Origin: an uncultured Clostridium sp.
GTDB taxonomy: Bacteria > Bacillota > Clostridia > Lachnospirales > Lachnospiraceae
Direction of reading: 5' to 3'
DNA length: 22,685 nucleotides
NCBI GenBank assembly: GCA_900543885.1
Contig: UQTA01000045.1
Span: forward strand, 1-22,685
Shown here: positions 7,581 to 15,342 of the stretch, piece by piece
Position numbering within the stretch: position 1 is the first letter of the stretch
Layout: every line of letters begins with the position of its first letter
Program-made: the position numbers and the translations under genes
Notes under the pieces: generated by a model
Seen by the model: the letters and a program-made list of their open reading frames with translations, nothing else
What the model was told of the DNA's origin: nothing
The model's database searches: none

Positions 7581-8549
7581 ATGATTCGTGAAACAATATT
7601 AGCTATTATCATTGCATTTGCTGTCAGCGCGCTGCTGTGCCCGGTTATCATACCATTTCTGCATAAGCTGAAATTTGGCCAGCAGGTAAGAGATGACGGT
7701 CCCCAGAGCCATTTAAAGAAACAGGGAACTCCTACCATGGGCGGTCTGATCATTCTGACCAGTATTATTATCACATCTGTTTTTTATATTCCGTCCTATC
7801 CAAGGATCATTCCGGTACTGTTTATGACGGTTGGATTTGGTATTATCGGATTTTTAGATGATTATATTAAGATCATTATGAAACGGTCTGAAGGCTTAAA
7901 CCCGATCCAGAAGCTGATCGGACAGTTTATTATCACCGGGATTTTTGCCTGGTATCTGCTTCACAGCAAGGAAGTGGGCATTGATATGCTGATTCCATTT
8001 ACCGGCGGTTTTGAAAATGGAAAATTCTTATCTCTGGGTATTTTATTTGTACCGGCACTGTTTTTCATTACACTTGGTACAGATAACGGAGTAAATTTTA
8101 CAGATGGACTGGATGGTCTTTGCACCAGTGTAACGATCTTGGTAGCTACCTTCCTTACGATCGTAGCAATTGGAGAAGATATGGGAATCAGCCCGATCAC
8201 AGGAGCGGTTGTGGGAAGCTTGCTGGGCTTTCTGCTTTTTAATGTATATCCGGCAAAAGTGTTTATGGGTGATACAGGTTCTTTGGCATTAGGCGGTTTT
8301 GTGGCATCTGCTGCTTATATGATGCGCCTGCCGTTATTTATCCCTATTATTGGCCTTATTTACCTGGTAGAGGTGCTTTCTGTTATTATCCAGGTTACTT
8401 ATTTTAAGAAAACAGGGGGAAAACGTATTTTCAAAATGGCCCCTATTCATCATCATTTTGAGCTGTGCGGCTGGTCTGAAACAAGGGTAGTAGCAGTATT
8501 TTCTATTGTTACTGCATTACTGTGTATGATCGCCTATCTGGGGCTGTGA
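7581..8549 (+). CDS. mraY: Phospho-N-acetylmuramoyl-pentapeptide-transferase (MraY)
   Basis: MraY makes lipid I by transferring phospho-MurNAc-pentapeptide from UDP to undecaprenyl phosphate in the membrane. The protein has about ten membrane helices and the family motifs GTPTMGG, GFLDDYIKI, NFTDGLDGL (Asp175 and Asp178), FMGDTGSLALGG and PIHHHFELCGW. The ATG at 7581 (MIRETILAI) is chosen because GAGGTG lies at 7571-7576; the in-frame ATG at 7563 has no ribosome site and adds six untypical residues. At 322 residues the length is normal. murE and murF, often beside mraY, are not here. Confidence 0.96.
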   Translation: MIRETILAIIIAFAVSALLCPVIIPFLHKLKFGQQVRDDGPQSHLKKQGTPTMGGLIILTSIIITSVFYIPSYPRIIPVLFMTVGFGIIGFLDDYIKIIMKRSEGLNPIQKLIGQFIITGIFAWYLLHSKEVGIDMLIPFTGGFENGKFLSLGILFVPALFFITLGTDNGVNFTDGLDGLCTSVTILVATFLTIVAIGEDMGISPITGAVVGSLLGFLLFNVYPAKVFMGDTGSLALGGFVASAAYMMRLPLFIPIIGLIYLVEVLSVIIQVTYFKKTGGKRIFKMAPIHHHFELCGWSETRVVAVFSIVTALLCMIAYLGL

Positions 8550-8606
8550 GTTCCGGAAAAAGAGATACGAAGATGTGCGCGTAGAAAAACGGAGGTTGAA
8601 AGCAAC

Positions 8607-10115
8607 ATGAACCAGAGCAGAGTATTGGTTGCGGGTACTGGCATCAGCGGTATCGCTGCTGCGAGACTGGTCCTGGAGCGGGGCGGCGAAGTGGTGCTTT
8701 ATGATGGCAACATGAACTTAGACCCGGCAGAGATCCGTAAAAAATTTAAGGAAGAAGATAAGGTGGGGATTGTTCTTGGGGAGATCAAACGTTCTGATCT
8801 TTTAGGTGTGGAACTTTGCATCATCAGTCCGGGCATTCCTTTAAACAGTGCCTTTGTGGCAGTGGTAGATGAAGCCGGGATCCCGATTCTTGGAGAGATC
8901 GAACTGGCTTATCAGTGCAGCCTTGGAAAACTGGCTGCCATTACAGGAACCAATGGAAAAACCACGACAACAGCTCTTACAGGAGCGATCCTCAGGTCAC
9001 AATATGAAGAAACTTTTGTAGTGGGAAATATTGGAGAACCTTATACTTCAAAAGTGTCTGAGATGACAGATCAGTCTGTAACTGTGGCAGAAGTAAGCAG
9101 TTTTCAGTTAGAGACGATCATGGATTTCCATCCAGATGTAAGTGCTATTTTAAATCTTACTCCGGATCATTTAGACCGCCATGGATCTATGGAAAATTAT
9201 GTACGTATTAAAGAATGCATCACCATGAACCAGACGGCAGAGGATGCGGTAGTGTTAAATTATGATGATCCTCTGCTGCGGGAATTTGGAGAAAGCCGGA
9301 TCGAAGAAATCTCTCCGGAGTCTGATGGAAAAACAGAAAAAAATGAGGATGCCATCCAAAAGGAAGCAGAAGACATGGCTGAAGCGGAAAGCAACGACGA
9401 GAAAGAAGAAACAGCACCGCAGGCAGAATCAGAGACAGAAGATCCTGTTTCTGGGCTTCGGGCCAGAGTTTACTGGTTTTCCAGCAGAGAACGTTTAAAA
9501 GAAGGCTTCTTCTTAGACGGAGATAACATTGTTTATGCAGACGGAAACAAAGAGCAGATCCTTGTAAATGTAAAGGAACTGCAGCTGTTAGGACGTCATA
9601 ATTACGAAAATGTAATGGCGGCAGCTTATATTGGCTTATTAATGGGAGTTCCTTTTGAGAAGATACAGGAAACGGTGCGTCAGTTTAAGCCGGTAGAACA
9701 CAGGATCGAGTTTGTAAGAGAGCGTACAGGTGTCCGTTATTATAATGATTCTAAGGGAACCAATCCAGAGGCTGCCATCCAGGCTCTTCGGGCAATGCCG
9801 GGACCGGTTCTTCTCATTGCAGGCGGCTATGACAAAAACAGCACCTATGATGCGTGGGCAGAAGAGTTTGCAGGCAAAGTAAAATATCTGGTACTGATTG
9901 GAAAAACCAGAGATAAGATCGCAGCCTGTGCGAAAGAACATGGTTTTACAGAGATCATGTATGCAGAAGACTTAAAAGAGGCAGTTCAGGTTTGTGCTGT
10001 TTATGCAGATGCTGGTGACTATGTGCTTTTAAGTCCGGCTTGTGCAAGCTGGGATATGTTTAAAAATTATGAAGAACGCGGACGCGTTTTTAAAGAATGC
10101 GTCATGGCACTTTAG
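8607..10115 (+). CDS. murD: UDP-N-acetylmuramoyl-L-alanine--D-glutamate ligase (MurD) with acidic insert
   Basis: This cytoplasmic ATP-dependent ligase adds D-glutamate to UDP-MurNAc-L-Ala. An N-terminal Rossmann-like domain (VLVAGTGISGIAAARL) is followed by the Mur-ligase ATP loop GTNGKTTT (residues 114-121, Lys118), SSFQLE, NLTPDHLDRHGS, the central HNYENVMAA and C-terminal EHRIEFV and NDSKGTNPEA motifs. At 502 residues it is about 50 longer than usual. The excess is a Glu/Ser/Lys-rich low-complexity insert at about residues 236-282, between the central-domain DDPLLREFG segment and RVYWFSS. GGAGG just upstream fits the ATG at 8607. The reading frame is intact through the insert, so the enzyme is probably active. 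Confidence 0.96.
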   Translation: MNQSRVLVAGTGISGIAAARLVLERGGEVVLYDGNMNLDPAEIRKKFKEEDKVGIVLGEIKRSDLLGVELCIISPGIPLNSAFVAVVDEAGIPILGEIELAYQCSLGKLAAITGTNGKTTTTALTGAILRSQYEETFVVGNIGEPYTSKVSEMTDQSVTVAEVSSFQLETIMDFHPDVSAILNLTPDHLDRHGSMENYVRIKECITMNQTAEDAVVLNYDDPLLREFGESRIEEISPESDGKTEKNEDAIQKEAEDMAEAESNDEKEETAPQAESETEDPVSGLRARVYWFSSRERLKEGFFLDGDNIVYADGNKEQILVNVKELQLLGRHNYENVMAAAYIGLLMGVPFEKIQETVRQFKPVEHRIEFVRERTGVRYYNDSKGTNPEAAIQALRAMPGPVLLIAGGYDKNSTYDAWAEEFAGKVKYLVLIGKTRDKIAACAKEHGFTEIMYAEDLKEAVQVCAVYADAGDYVLLSPACASWDMFKNYEERGRVFKECVMAL

Positions 10116-10128
10116 GAGGTAGAAAGCA

Positions 10129-11532
10129 ATGGCGGGGAAGAAAAAGCGTAGGAAACATTCCGGAAGAGTCCCTTCCGGTATGGCGGGGAATCCCCCACAG
10201 GCGTCCCGCCAGGGCGGCAGATCTGCGCAGATCAAAGGAGGTCAGCCAGTTCCGGTAAAAAGGGGCGGTGAACAGGTCCGCTATGTACAGTCAGGACGAG
10301 TAGCAGCTTATCCGGGAAATGGGACAGTAAATGGAAGAAATGGTGCAGTTTATCCGGCGGATAGGGCGGCATATGCACAGCAGGGAGAACTGCCAAAAAA
10401 GAGAAAGCCACGTTATTTTTACGATTACAGCCTTCTTTTTATCATTGTTTTTCTTACCGTGTTCGGATTGGTCATGATCTATAGTGCCAGTTCCTATACA
10501 GCTCAATTAAGCAGCAGATATGGTGGAAACAGTGCGTATTTTATGCAGAGACAGGCCATGATCGCAGCAGGCGGCTTTGTGGTAATGCTGGCTATATCTA
10601 AGCTGGATTATCATAAGCTGGCAAAAGTGGCAACATTAGGGTATGCTTTATCCTATGTTCTTATGATCGCTGTTACTTTATTCGGAAGGGCCGTAAATGG
10701 TAAGAGGAGATGGCTGGGTATTGGACCTCTCAGCTTTCAGCCAACAGAGTTTGCAAAGATCGCTTTGATTGTTATGCTGGCAGCGTTTATCACTGCAAAG
10801 GGAGATAAGATTAACCAGTGGAAAACTGCCAGGTGGGTGATCGTTTTTGCTTTACCCATTTCTGGTCTTGTAGCAGCAAATAACTTAAGTTCAGGTATTA
10901 TTCTTGCAGGTATAGCATTTGTTATGCTTTTTGTTGCATGTAAGATCAAATGGCCATTTTATGGAATCGCATTAAGCGGTATTGGCCTTTTGGCAGGAGC
11001 GGGACCGATCGGTAAGCTGTTAGTGCAGATCAGGCTTTTGCAGCCATACCAGTATCGTCGTATTGAAGCCTGGCTGAACCCGGAACTGGATCCGGAAGGA
11101 AAAAGCTTTCAGGTACTTCAGGGATTGTATGCGATTGGTTCAGGAGGTCTTTTTGGTCAGGGGCTGGGACAGAGCATTCAGAAACTGGGCTTTTTGCCAG
11201 AGTCCCAGAACGATATGATCTTTGCCATCATCTGTGAGGAATTAGGTCTTTTCGGGGCAGTATCCATTATCCTGATCTTTCTGTTTATGATCTTTCGGTT
11301 TATGATGATCGCCAATAATGCTCCAGATCTTTTTGGATCCATGCTTGTAATAGGCGTTATGGGCCACATTGCGATCCAGGTGGTTTTAAATATTGCAGTT
11401 GTTACCAATACGATCCCGAATACAGGTATTACCCTTCCTTTTATCAGTTATGGGGGAACATCGGTTTTGTTCCTGATGATAGAAATGGGTATTGTACTCA
11501 GCGTGTCTAATCAGATCCGGATGGAAAGTTAA
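10129..11532 (+). CDS. ftsW: SEDS-family peptidoglycan glycosyltransferase FtsW/SpoVE
   Basis: This is a lipid II polymerase of the SEDS family that works with a class B PBP at the septum. After an unusually long, basic, Gly/Pro-rich cytoplasmic tail (about 97 residues) comes the first membrane segment (SLLFIIVFLTVFGLVMIYSAS) and about nine more. Family motifs are NGKRRWLGIG, FQPTEFAKIALI, the large-loop PESQNDMIFAIICEELG (Asp362 is at the position of the catalytic Asp of RodA/FtsW) and PFISYGGTS. AGGAGGT at 10114-10120 overlaps the murD stop and sets the ATG at 10129. The position after murD matches Bacillus spoVE. FtsW (vegetative) and SpoVE (sporulation) roles cannot be separated by sequence. 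Confidence 0.94.
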   Translation: MAGKKKRRKHSGRVPSGMAGNPPQASRQGGRSAQIKGGQPVPVKRGGEQVRYVQSGRVAAYPGNGTVNGRNGAVYPADRAAYAQQGELPKKRKPRYFYDYSLLFIIVFLTVFGLVMIYSASSYTAQLSSRYGGNSAYFMQRQAMIAAGGFVVMLAISKLDYHKLAKVATLGYALSYVLMIAVTLFGRAVNGKRRWLGIGPLSFQPTEFAKIALIVMLAAFITAKGDKINQWKTARWVIVFALPISGLVAANNLSSGIILAGIAFVMLFVACKIKWPFYGIALSGIGLLAGAGPIGKLLVQIRLLQPYQYRRIEAWLNPELDPEGKSFQVLQGLYAIGSGGLFGQGLGQSIQKLGFLPESQNDMIFAIICEELGLFGAVSIILIFLFMIFRFMMIANNAPDLFGSMLVIGVMGHIAIQVVLNIAVVTNTIPNTGITLPFISYGGTSVLFLMIEMGIVLSVSNQIRMES

Positions 11533-11550
11533 AGAAAAATCATACATACA

Positions 11551-11580
11551 TGCACTTAAGCAGCCATCAGGGCATATAAT
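11551..11580 (+). promoter_or_regulatory. Candidate promoter before murA
   Basis: A perfect TATAAT sits at 11575-11580. The best -35 (TGCACT, 11551-11556, spacing 18) is weak, so activity is uncertain. Confidence 0.35.
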
Positions 11581-11614
11581 CATAGTAGAATGTTATTTCT
11601 GCGGAGGTGCCTTC

Positions 11615-12880
11615 TTGGCTGCAATTCAGGTTTATGGGATGAATCCCTTGGAAGGAGAGATTTCTGTTCATGGATCCAAGAATGGTGCTCTTCCTGTTAT
11701 GGCAGGCGCTTTGCTGCACAAAGGAGTGACAGTGCTTTTAAATGTGCCGGATATAGAAGATACCCGGTGCATGGTGGATATTTTAAAGGAATTAGGATGC
11801 AGCTGCAAAAAAGAAGGCATAAGGCTTGTGATCGATGCTTCAAAGGCAGCAGGTACAGAAGTACCGGAAAAATATGTAAAAGCCATGCGTTCTTCTATTA
11901 TTATACTGGGCGCACTTTTAGGTCGGATGAAAGAGGGCAGGTGCAGTATGCCTGGCGGATGTCTGATCGGTGAAAGACCGGTGGATCTGCATTTAATGGT
12001 CCTTAGGGGCCTGGGAGCGGAGATCACAGAAAAAGAAGGACAGTTTAATGGAAATGCAGGTTCAGGGCTTTTGGGCGCTGAACTGTATCTTCCCTATCCC
12101 AGTGTAGGTGCCACAGAACAGGCAATCCTGGCAGCGGTGTTGGCTGAGGGAGTGACTGTGATCCATGGGGCAGCAAGAGAACCGGAAATAAGCCAGCTGT
12201 GTTCCTTTTTAAATGGAATGGGTGCGGTGATCTGTGGTATGGGAACGGATCATCTCATGATACAGGGTGTAAAAAAACTTCATGACAGCCTGTGGAAAGT
12301 AGAAGGCGACCGTATTGTGGCAGGAACCTATTGCAGCGCGGTCATGATGGCAGGGGGGAGCATTACTTTAAATGAAGTGCGGCCGGAGCAGTTAGAGGAA
12401 CCGCTTAAACAGTTTGAACAGGCGGGAGCTGTGCTGGAAAAGGATCGGGAACGGCTTTTTATTTCCATGAAAGGCCGGCCGGCGCCCTTAAATATCGCCA
12501 CAGGCCCCTATCCTGGTTTCCCTACAGATATGCAGTCCCTTTTTATGGCATTTTTGTCCGTAGCAAAGGGGAAGAGCTGTATTACAGAAACAGTGTTTGA
12601 GGATCGCTTTGGAACAGCCGCAGATCTTGTAAAAATGGGGGCAGATATTACCTGTCAGGGAAAAAAGGCTGTGATAAACGGTGTGCCGTTTCTAACAGGA
12701 ACAAAGGTAAGAGCACTGGATCTGCGGGGCGGTGCGGCTCTGGTGACAGCAGCCTTAAAAGCAGAAGGAAGTACTATAATAGAAGATTGTCACCATATTA
12801 AAAGAGGATACGAAGATATCTGTCGTGACCTGCAGGCACTGGGAGGCAGAGTATACTGGATGGAGAGTGATACGGGATGA
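11615..12880 (+). CDS. murA: UDP-N-acetylglucosamine 1-carboxyvinyltransferase (MurA)
   Basis: MurA catalyses the first committed step of peptidoglycan synthesis, transferring enolpyruvate from PEP to UDP-GlcNAc in the cytoplasm. Visible are VHGSKNGALP (substrate-binding Lys-Asn), the catalytic loop PGGCLIGERPVDLH with Cys116 (the fosfomycin target residue of the family), and FPTDMQSLFMAFLSVAKG. The open frame extends upstream to 11492 into ftsW, but homology-like sequence begins at AAIQVYGMNPLEG. A TTG at 11615 preceded by GGAGGTG (11603-11609) is the most likely start, giving 421 residues, the normal length. Its stop overlaps the divIB start by 4 bp (ATGA). It takes a place that in Bacillus is held by murG and murB. 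Confidence 0.93.
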   Translation: MAAIQVYGMNPLEGEISVHGSKNGALPVMAGALLHKGVTVLLNVPDIEDTRCMVDILKELGCSCKKEGIRLVIDASKAAGTEVPEKYVKAMRSSIIILGALLGRMKEGRCSMPGGCLIGERPVDLHLMVLRGLGAEITEKEGQFNGNAGSGLLGAELYLPYPSVGATEQAILAAVLAEGVTVIHGAAREPEISQLCSFLNGMGAVICGMGTDHLMIQGVKKLHDSLWKVEGDRIVAGTYCSAVMMAGGSITLNEVRPEQLEEPLKQFEQAGAVLEKDRERLFISMKGRPAPLNIATGPYPGFPTDMQSLFMAFLSVAKGKSCITETVFEDRFGTAADLVKMGADITCQGKKAVINGVPFLTGTKVRALDLRGGAALVTAALKAEGSTIIEDCHHIKRGYEDICRDLQALGGRVYWMESDTG

Positions 12881-13611
12881 TAAGAAGAACGGAAAGAAAA
12901 AGTTATAAATGGGCGGGGATCGCCGCAGCACTTTTACTGCTGGGGGCGGTCCTTGTGTTCGGTCTGCGTATTAAAGAAGTAACAATATCCGGAAGTGACC
13001 GGTATACACCTGCGCAGATTGAAACGCTATTATTTTCTGGACGATGGGGAAACAATACCATCCTGGCATTTATCAATGACAAGACGAAGCCTCATAAACA
13101 GATCCCGTTTGTGGAAGACTATAAGCTTGTTTTTCATGGCCCCTTTAAAGTGGAAGTCATCGTTTATGATAAAAGTATTGTAGGCTACGTATCATATATG
13201 AGCAGTTATATGTATTTTGACCGGGATGGTATTATTGTGGAAAGCTCAGCCGATTGTCTGCCGGGAATACCCTGGATCACAGGTCTGGAATTTGGACGAA
13301 TTGTTTTGTACAAGCCTCTTCCGGTACAGGATCCGAAGATATTTGAAGAAATATTAAACCTGACTCAGCAATTATCCGTTTATAATATTCAGGTAGACCG
13401 TATCCGCTTTTCTTCTTCCGGCCAGCCGTCACTGACCATTGGCCAGATGGAAGTAACTTTGGGAGATGGCGGAGATGTAGACGGAAAACTTTCTCTTTTA
13501 AATGATATTCTGCGGGATCATCCGGAACTAAAGGAGAAAAAAGGAACGCTGGAGCTGGACGGATACTCAGATACAGGAAATGATGGGGCGATCCCTTTCA
13601 AACTGAAGTAA
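12877..13611 (+). CDS. divIB: Division protein DivIB/FtsQ
   Basis: This bitopic division protein acts in the FtsL-DivIC-DivIB complex that links FtsZ to septal wall synthesis. The 244-residue protein has a short basic cytoplasmic end, one membrane helix (about residues 12-30, GIAAALLLLGAVLVFGL) and then an extracytoplasmic POTRA domain (IKEVTISGSDRYTPAQIE through VEVIVYDK). The beta domain follows (YMYFDRDGIIVES, IPWITGLEF). This architecture and the position between murA and ftsZ support the call; primary sequence is poorly conserved in the family. Its ATG overlaps the murA TGA by 4 bp, so translation is probably coupled. Confidence 0.87.
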   Translation: MIRRTERKSYKWAGIAAALLLLGAVLVFGLRIKEVTISGSDRYTPAQIETLLFSGRWGNNTILAFINDKTKPHKQIPFVEDYKLVFHGPFKVEVIVYDKSIVGYVSYMSSYMYFDRDGIIVESSADCLPGIPWITGLEFGRIVLYKPLPVQDPKIFEEILNLTQQLSVYNIQVDRIRFSSSGQPSLTIGQMEVTLGDGGDVDGKLSLLNDILRDHPELKEKKGTLELDGYSDTGNDGAIPFKLK

Positions 13612-13664
13612 AGTACAGCTGCCAGGTTATCCACCGACAACACTTTAAAAAAGTAAATTCAGGG

Positions 13665-13693
13665 TTGATTTTTTGAGAAAAATAAAATATAGT
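13665..13693 (+). promoter_or_regulatory. Sigma-A-type promoter P1 of ftsZ
   Basis: TTGATT (13665-13670) and TATAGT (13688-13693) are 17 bp apart, using the same -35 hexamer as the mraY promoter. It lies in the 174-bp gap between divIB and ftsZ. Confidence 0.65.
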
Positions 13694-13698
13694 ATTAG

Positions 13699-13728
13699 TT
13701 AGGCTAGAAATCAGAAACATTTTATAAT
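13699..13728 (+). promoter_or_regulatory. Candidate promoter P2 of ftsZ
   Basis: A perfect TATAAT at 13723-13728 lies 18 bp after a weak -35 (TTAGGC, 13699-13704). It would give a shorter leader than P1. Support is mainly the -10 element. Confidence 0.35.
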
Positions 13729-13785
13729 AGAAAAAACACAGTCCCATGTTCTTTGAACAGGGTTTTAAGAAGGAGGACAAGTATC

Positions 13786-15087
13786 TTGTTAGAGATTAAA
13801 ATAAATGAGTCAGAGAATGCTGCAAGAATTATCGTAGTAGGTGTAGGTGGTGCAGGTAATAATGCGGTAAACCGCATGATCGATGAAAATATCGCAGGTG
13901 TTGAATTTATCGGAATTAATACAGATAAGCAGGCACTGCAGTTCTGCAAGGCTCCAACTGCTATGCAGATCGGCGAGAAGCTGACAAAGGGATTAGGTGC
14001 CGGTGCACGTCCTGAGGTTGGTGAGAAAGCAGCAGAAGAGAGCTCTGAGGAGATCTCCCAGGCGTTAAAGGGCGCTGATATGGTATTCGTCACCTGCGGT
14101 ATGGGCGGCGGAACCGGTACAGGTGCAGCTCCTGTTGTTGCAAAGATCGCAAAGGATATGGGTATCCTTACTGTTGGTGTTGTAACAAAGCCTTTCCGTT
14201 TTGAAGCAAAGGCACGTATGCAGAATGCATTAAATGGTATTGAGTGCTTAAAGCAGGCTGTAGATACTCTGATCGTTATTCCAAATGACCGTCTTCTTGA
14301 GATCGTAGACCGTCGTACTACTATGCCGGATGCTCTTAAGAAAGCAGATGAAGTTCTTCAGCAGGCAGTTCAGGGTATTACTGACCTGATCAATGTTCCT
14401 GGTCTGATCAACCTTGACTTTGCTGATATCCAGACTGTTATGATCGATAAGGGTATTGCTCATATCGGTATTGGTAAGGCTAAGGGCGATGATAAGGCTG
14501 TTGAGGCAGTTAAGCAGGCAGTATCCAGTCCTCTTCTTGAAACTACCATTGAAGGTGCAAGCCACGTTATCATTAATATTTCCGGTGATATCAGCCTGAT
14601 CGAAGCGAATGAAGCAGCAAGCTATGTTCAGGAACTGGCTGGTGATGATGCAAACATTATCTTTGGTGCTATGTATGATGAGAACGCCCAGGATGAAGCA
14701 AGCATTACTGTTATCGCTACCGGACTGGACGAGCACAATGCTACCTCTTCCGTATCCAAGGCTATGAGCGGATTGTCTTCTGGTTTTAAGGCTCAGACTC
14801 CAGAAAAGGCAGCTTCTACAGAAGCAGCAGCAACAGAAGCAGCGCCAGCTTTTACAAAGTCAGTACAGCCGGCATTTAACCGTACATTTAATCCTGGCGC
14901 AGCTGCACAGCCAACTTATACAGTTCCTAAGTTTACAGGTGCTGGAAGCTTTAACGCAGGCTCTGCGAACACTCAGGAAACAAAGCAGCCAGCTCCGTCT
15001 GCAGAGAGAACAACTCCTTCTTTCCGCCCGGCTGCAAACAAGGAAATGCAAATCAATATCCCGGATTTCTTAAAGAATAAAAGATAA
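13786..15087 (+). CDS. ftsZ: Cell division protein FtsZ
   Basis: FtsZ is the tubulin-like GTPase that forms the division ring. The GTP-binding part shows VGVGGAGNNAVNRM, INTDKQAL, the tubulin signature GGGTGTGAAPV and the synergy-loop region around NLDFADI. A Thr/Ala/Pro-rich linker follows (about residues 315-415), then the conserved C-terminal peptide INIPDFLKNKR, which in the family binds membrane tethers such as SepF or FtsA. AGGAGG at 13771-13776 sits 9 nt before a TTG (13786), giving MLEIKINESEN and 433 residues; the open frame further upstream has no ribosome site and is not FtsZ-like. Codon use is shifted toward GTT, CTT and CGT compared with its neighbours, as in highly expressed genes. 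No ftsA is adjacent. Confidence 0.98.
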   Translation: MLEIKINESENAARIIVVGVGGAGNNAVNRMIDENIAGVEFIGINTDKQALQFCKAPTAMQIGEKLTKGLGAGARPEVGEKAAEESSEEISQALKGADMVFVTCGMGGGTGTGAAPVVAKIAKDMGILTVGVVTKPFRFEAKARMQNALNGIECLKQAVDTLIVIPNDRLLEIVDRRTTMPDALKKADEVLQQAVQGITDLINVPGLINLDFADIQTVMIDKGIAHIGIGKAKGDDKAVEAVKQAVSSPLLETTIEGASHVIINISGDISLIEANEAASYVQELAGDDANIIFGAMYDENAQDEASITVIATGLDEHNATSSVSKAMSGLSSGFKAQTPEKAASTEAAATEAAPAFTKSVQPAFNRTFNPGAAAQPTYTVPKFTGAGSFNAGSANTQETKQPAPSAERTTPSFRPAANKEMQINIPDFLKNKR

Positions 15088-15109
15088 TAAATAGACAGAT
15101 CGTCTGAAT

Positions 15110-15156
15110 AAAGACCTTTTTTACAGGCAGTAAAACCTGTAGAAGAGGTCTTTTTT
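15110..15156 (+). terminator. Rho-independent terminator after ftsZ
   Basis: An outer stem AAAGACCT/AGGTCTTT (15110-15117 with 15146-15153) encloses an inner stem ACAGG/CCTGT (15123-15127 with 15136-15140). A T6 run at 15151-15156 follows. It separates the dcw operon from the spoIIGA promoter. Confidence 0.9.
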
Positions 15157-15214
15157 GCGTGCTGGAAAAATTTTCCTGCCAACTTGCAGAGTACAAGAAG
15201 TTTTATGCGAAGAA

Positions 15215-15280
15215 TGTCGAAAAAAACAGGATTTTCTCCTACACCCTTCGACAGCTTTTGCACTTGAGAATGATTATAAT
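15215..15280 (+). promoter_or_regulatory. Spo0A-box promoter of spoIIGA-sigE
   Basis: TGTCGAA occurs at 15215-15221 and, inverted, as TTCGACA at 15247-15253; both match the 7-base Spo0A core. A perfect TATAAT lies at 15275-15280. The best -35 (TCGACA, 15248-15253) overlaps the second box and is 21 bp from the -10, too long for an ordinary promoter. The Bacillus spoIIG promoter is known for a 22-bp spacing and a Spo0A site over the -35. The second box is centred near -37 from the expected start. Activation by phosphorylated Spo0A is therefore inferred. Confidence 0.8.
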
Positions 15281-15342
15281 GTACCTCATAAAGAAACTTC
15301 TGGGAGTACATAAAGACCAAGGAGGTGAAAAGGCCTGGGAAA

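Noticed and set aside
11492..11614. Upstream extension of the murA reading frame
   Set aside because: The added 41 residues overlap ftsW, do not look like MurA, and a strong ribosome site precedes the TTG at 11615.
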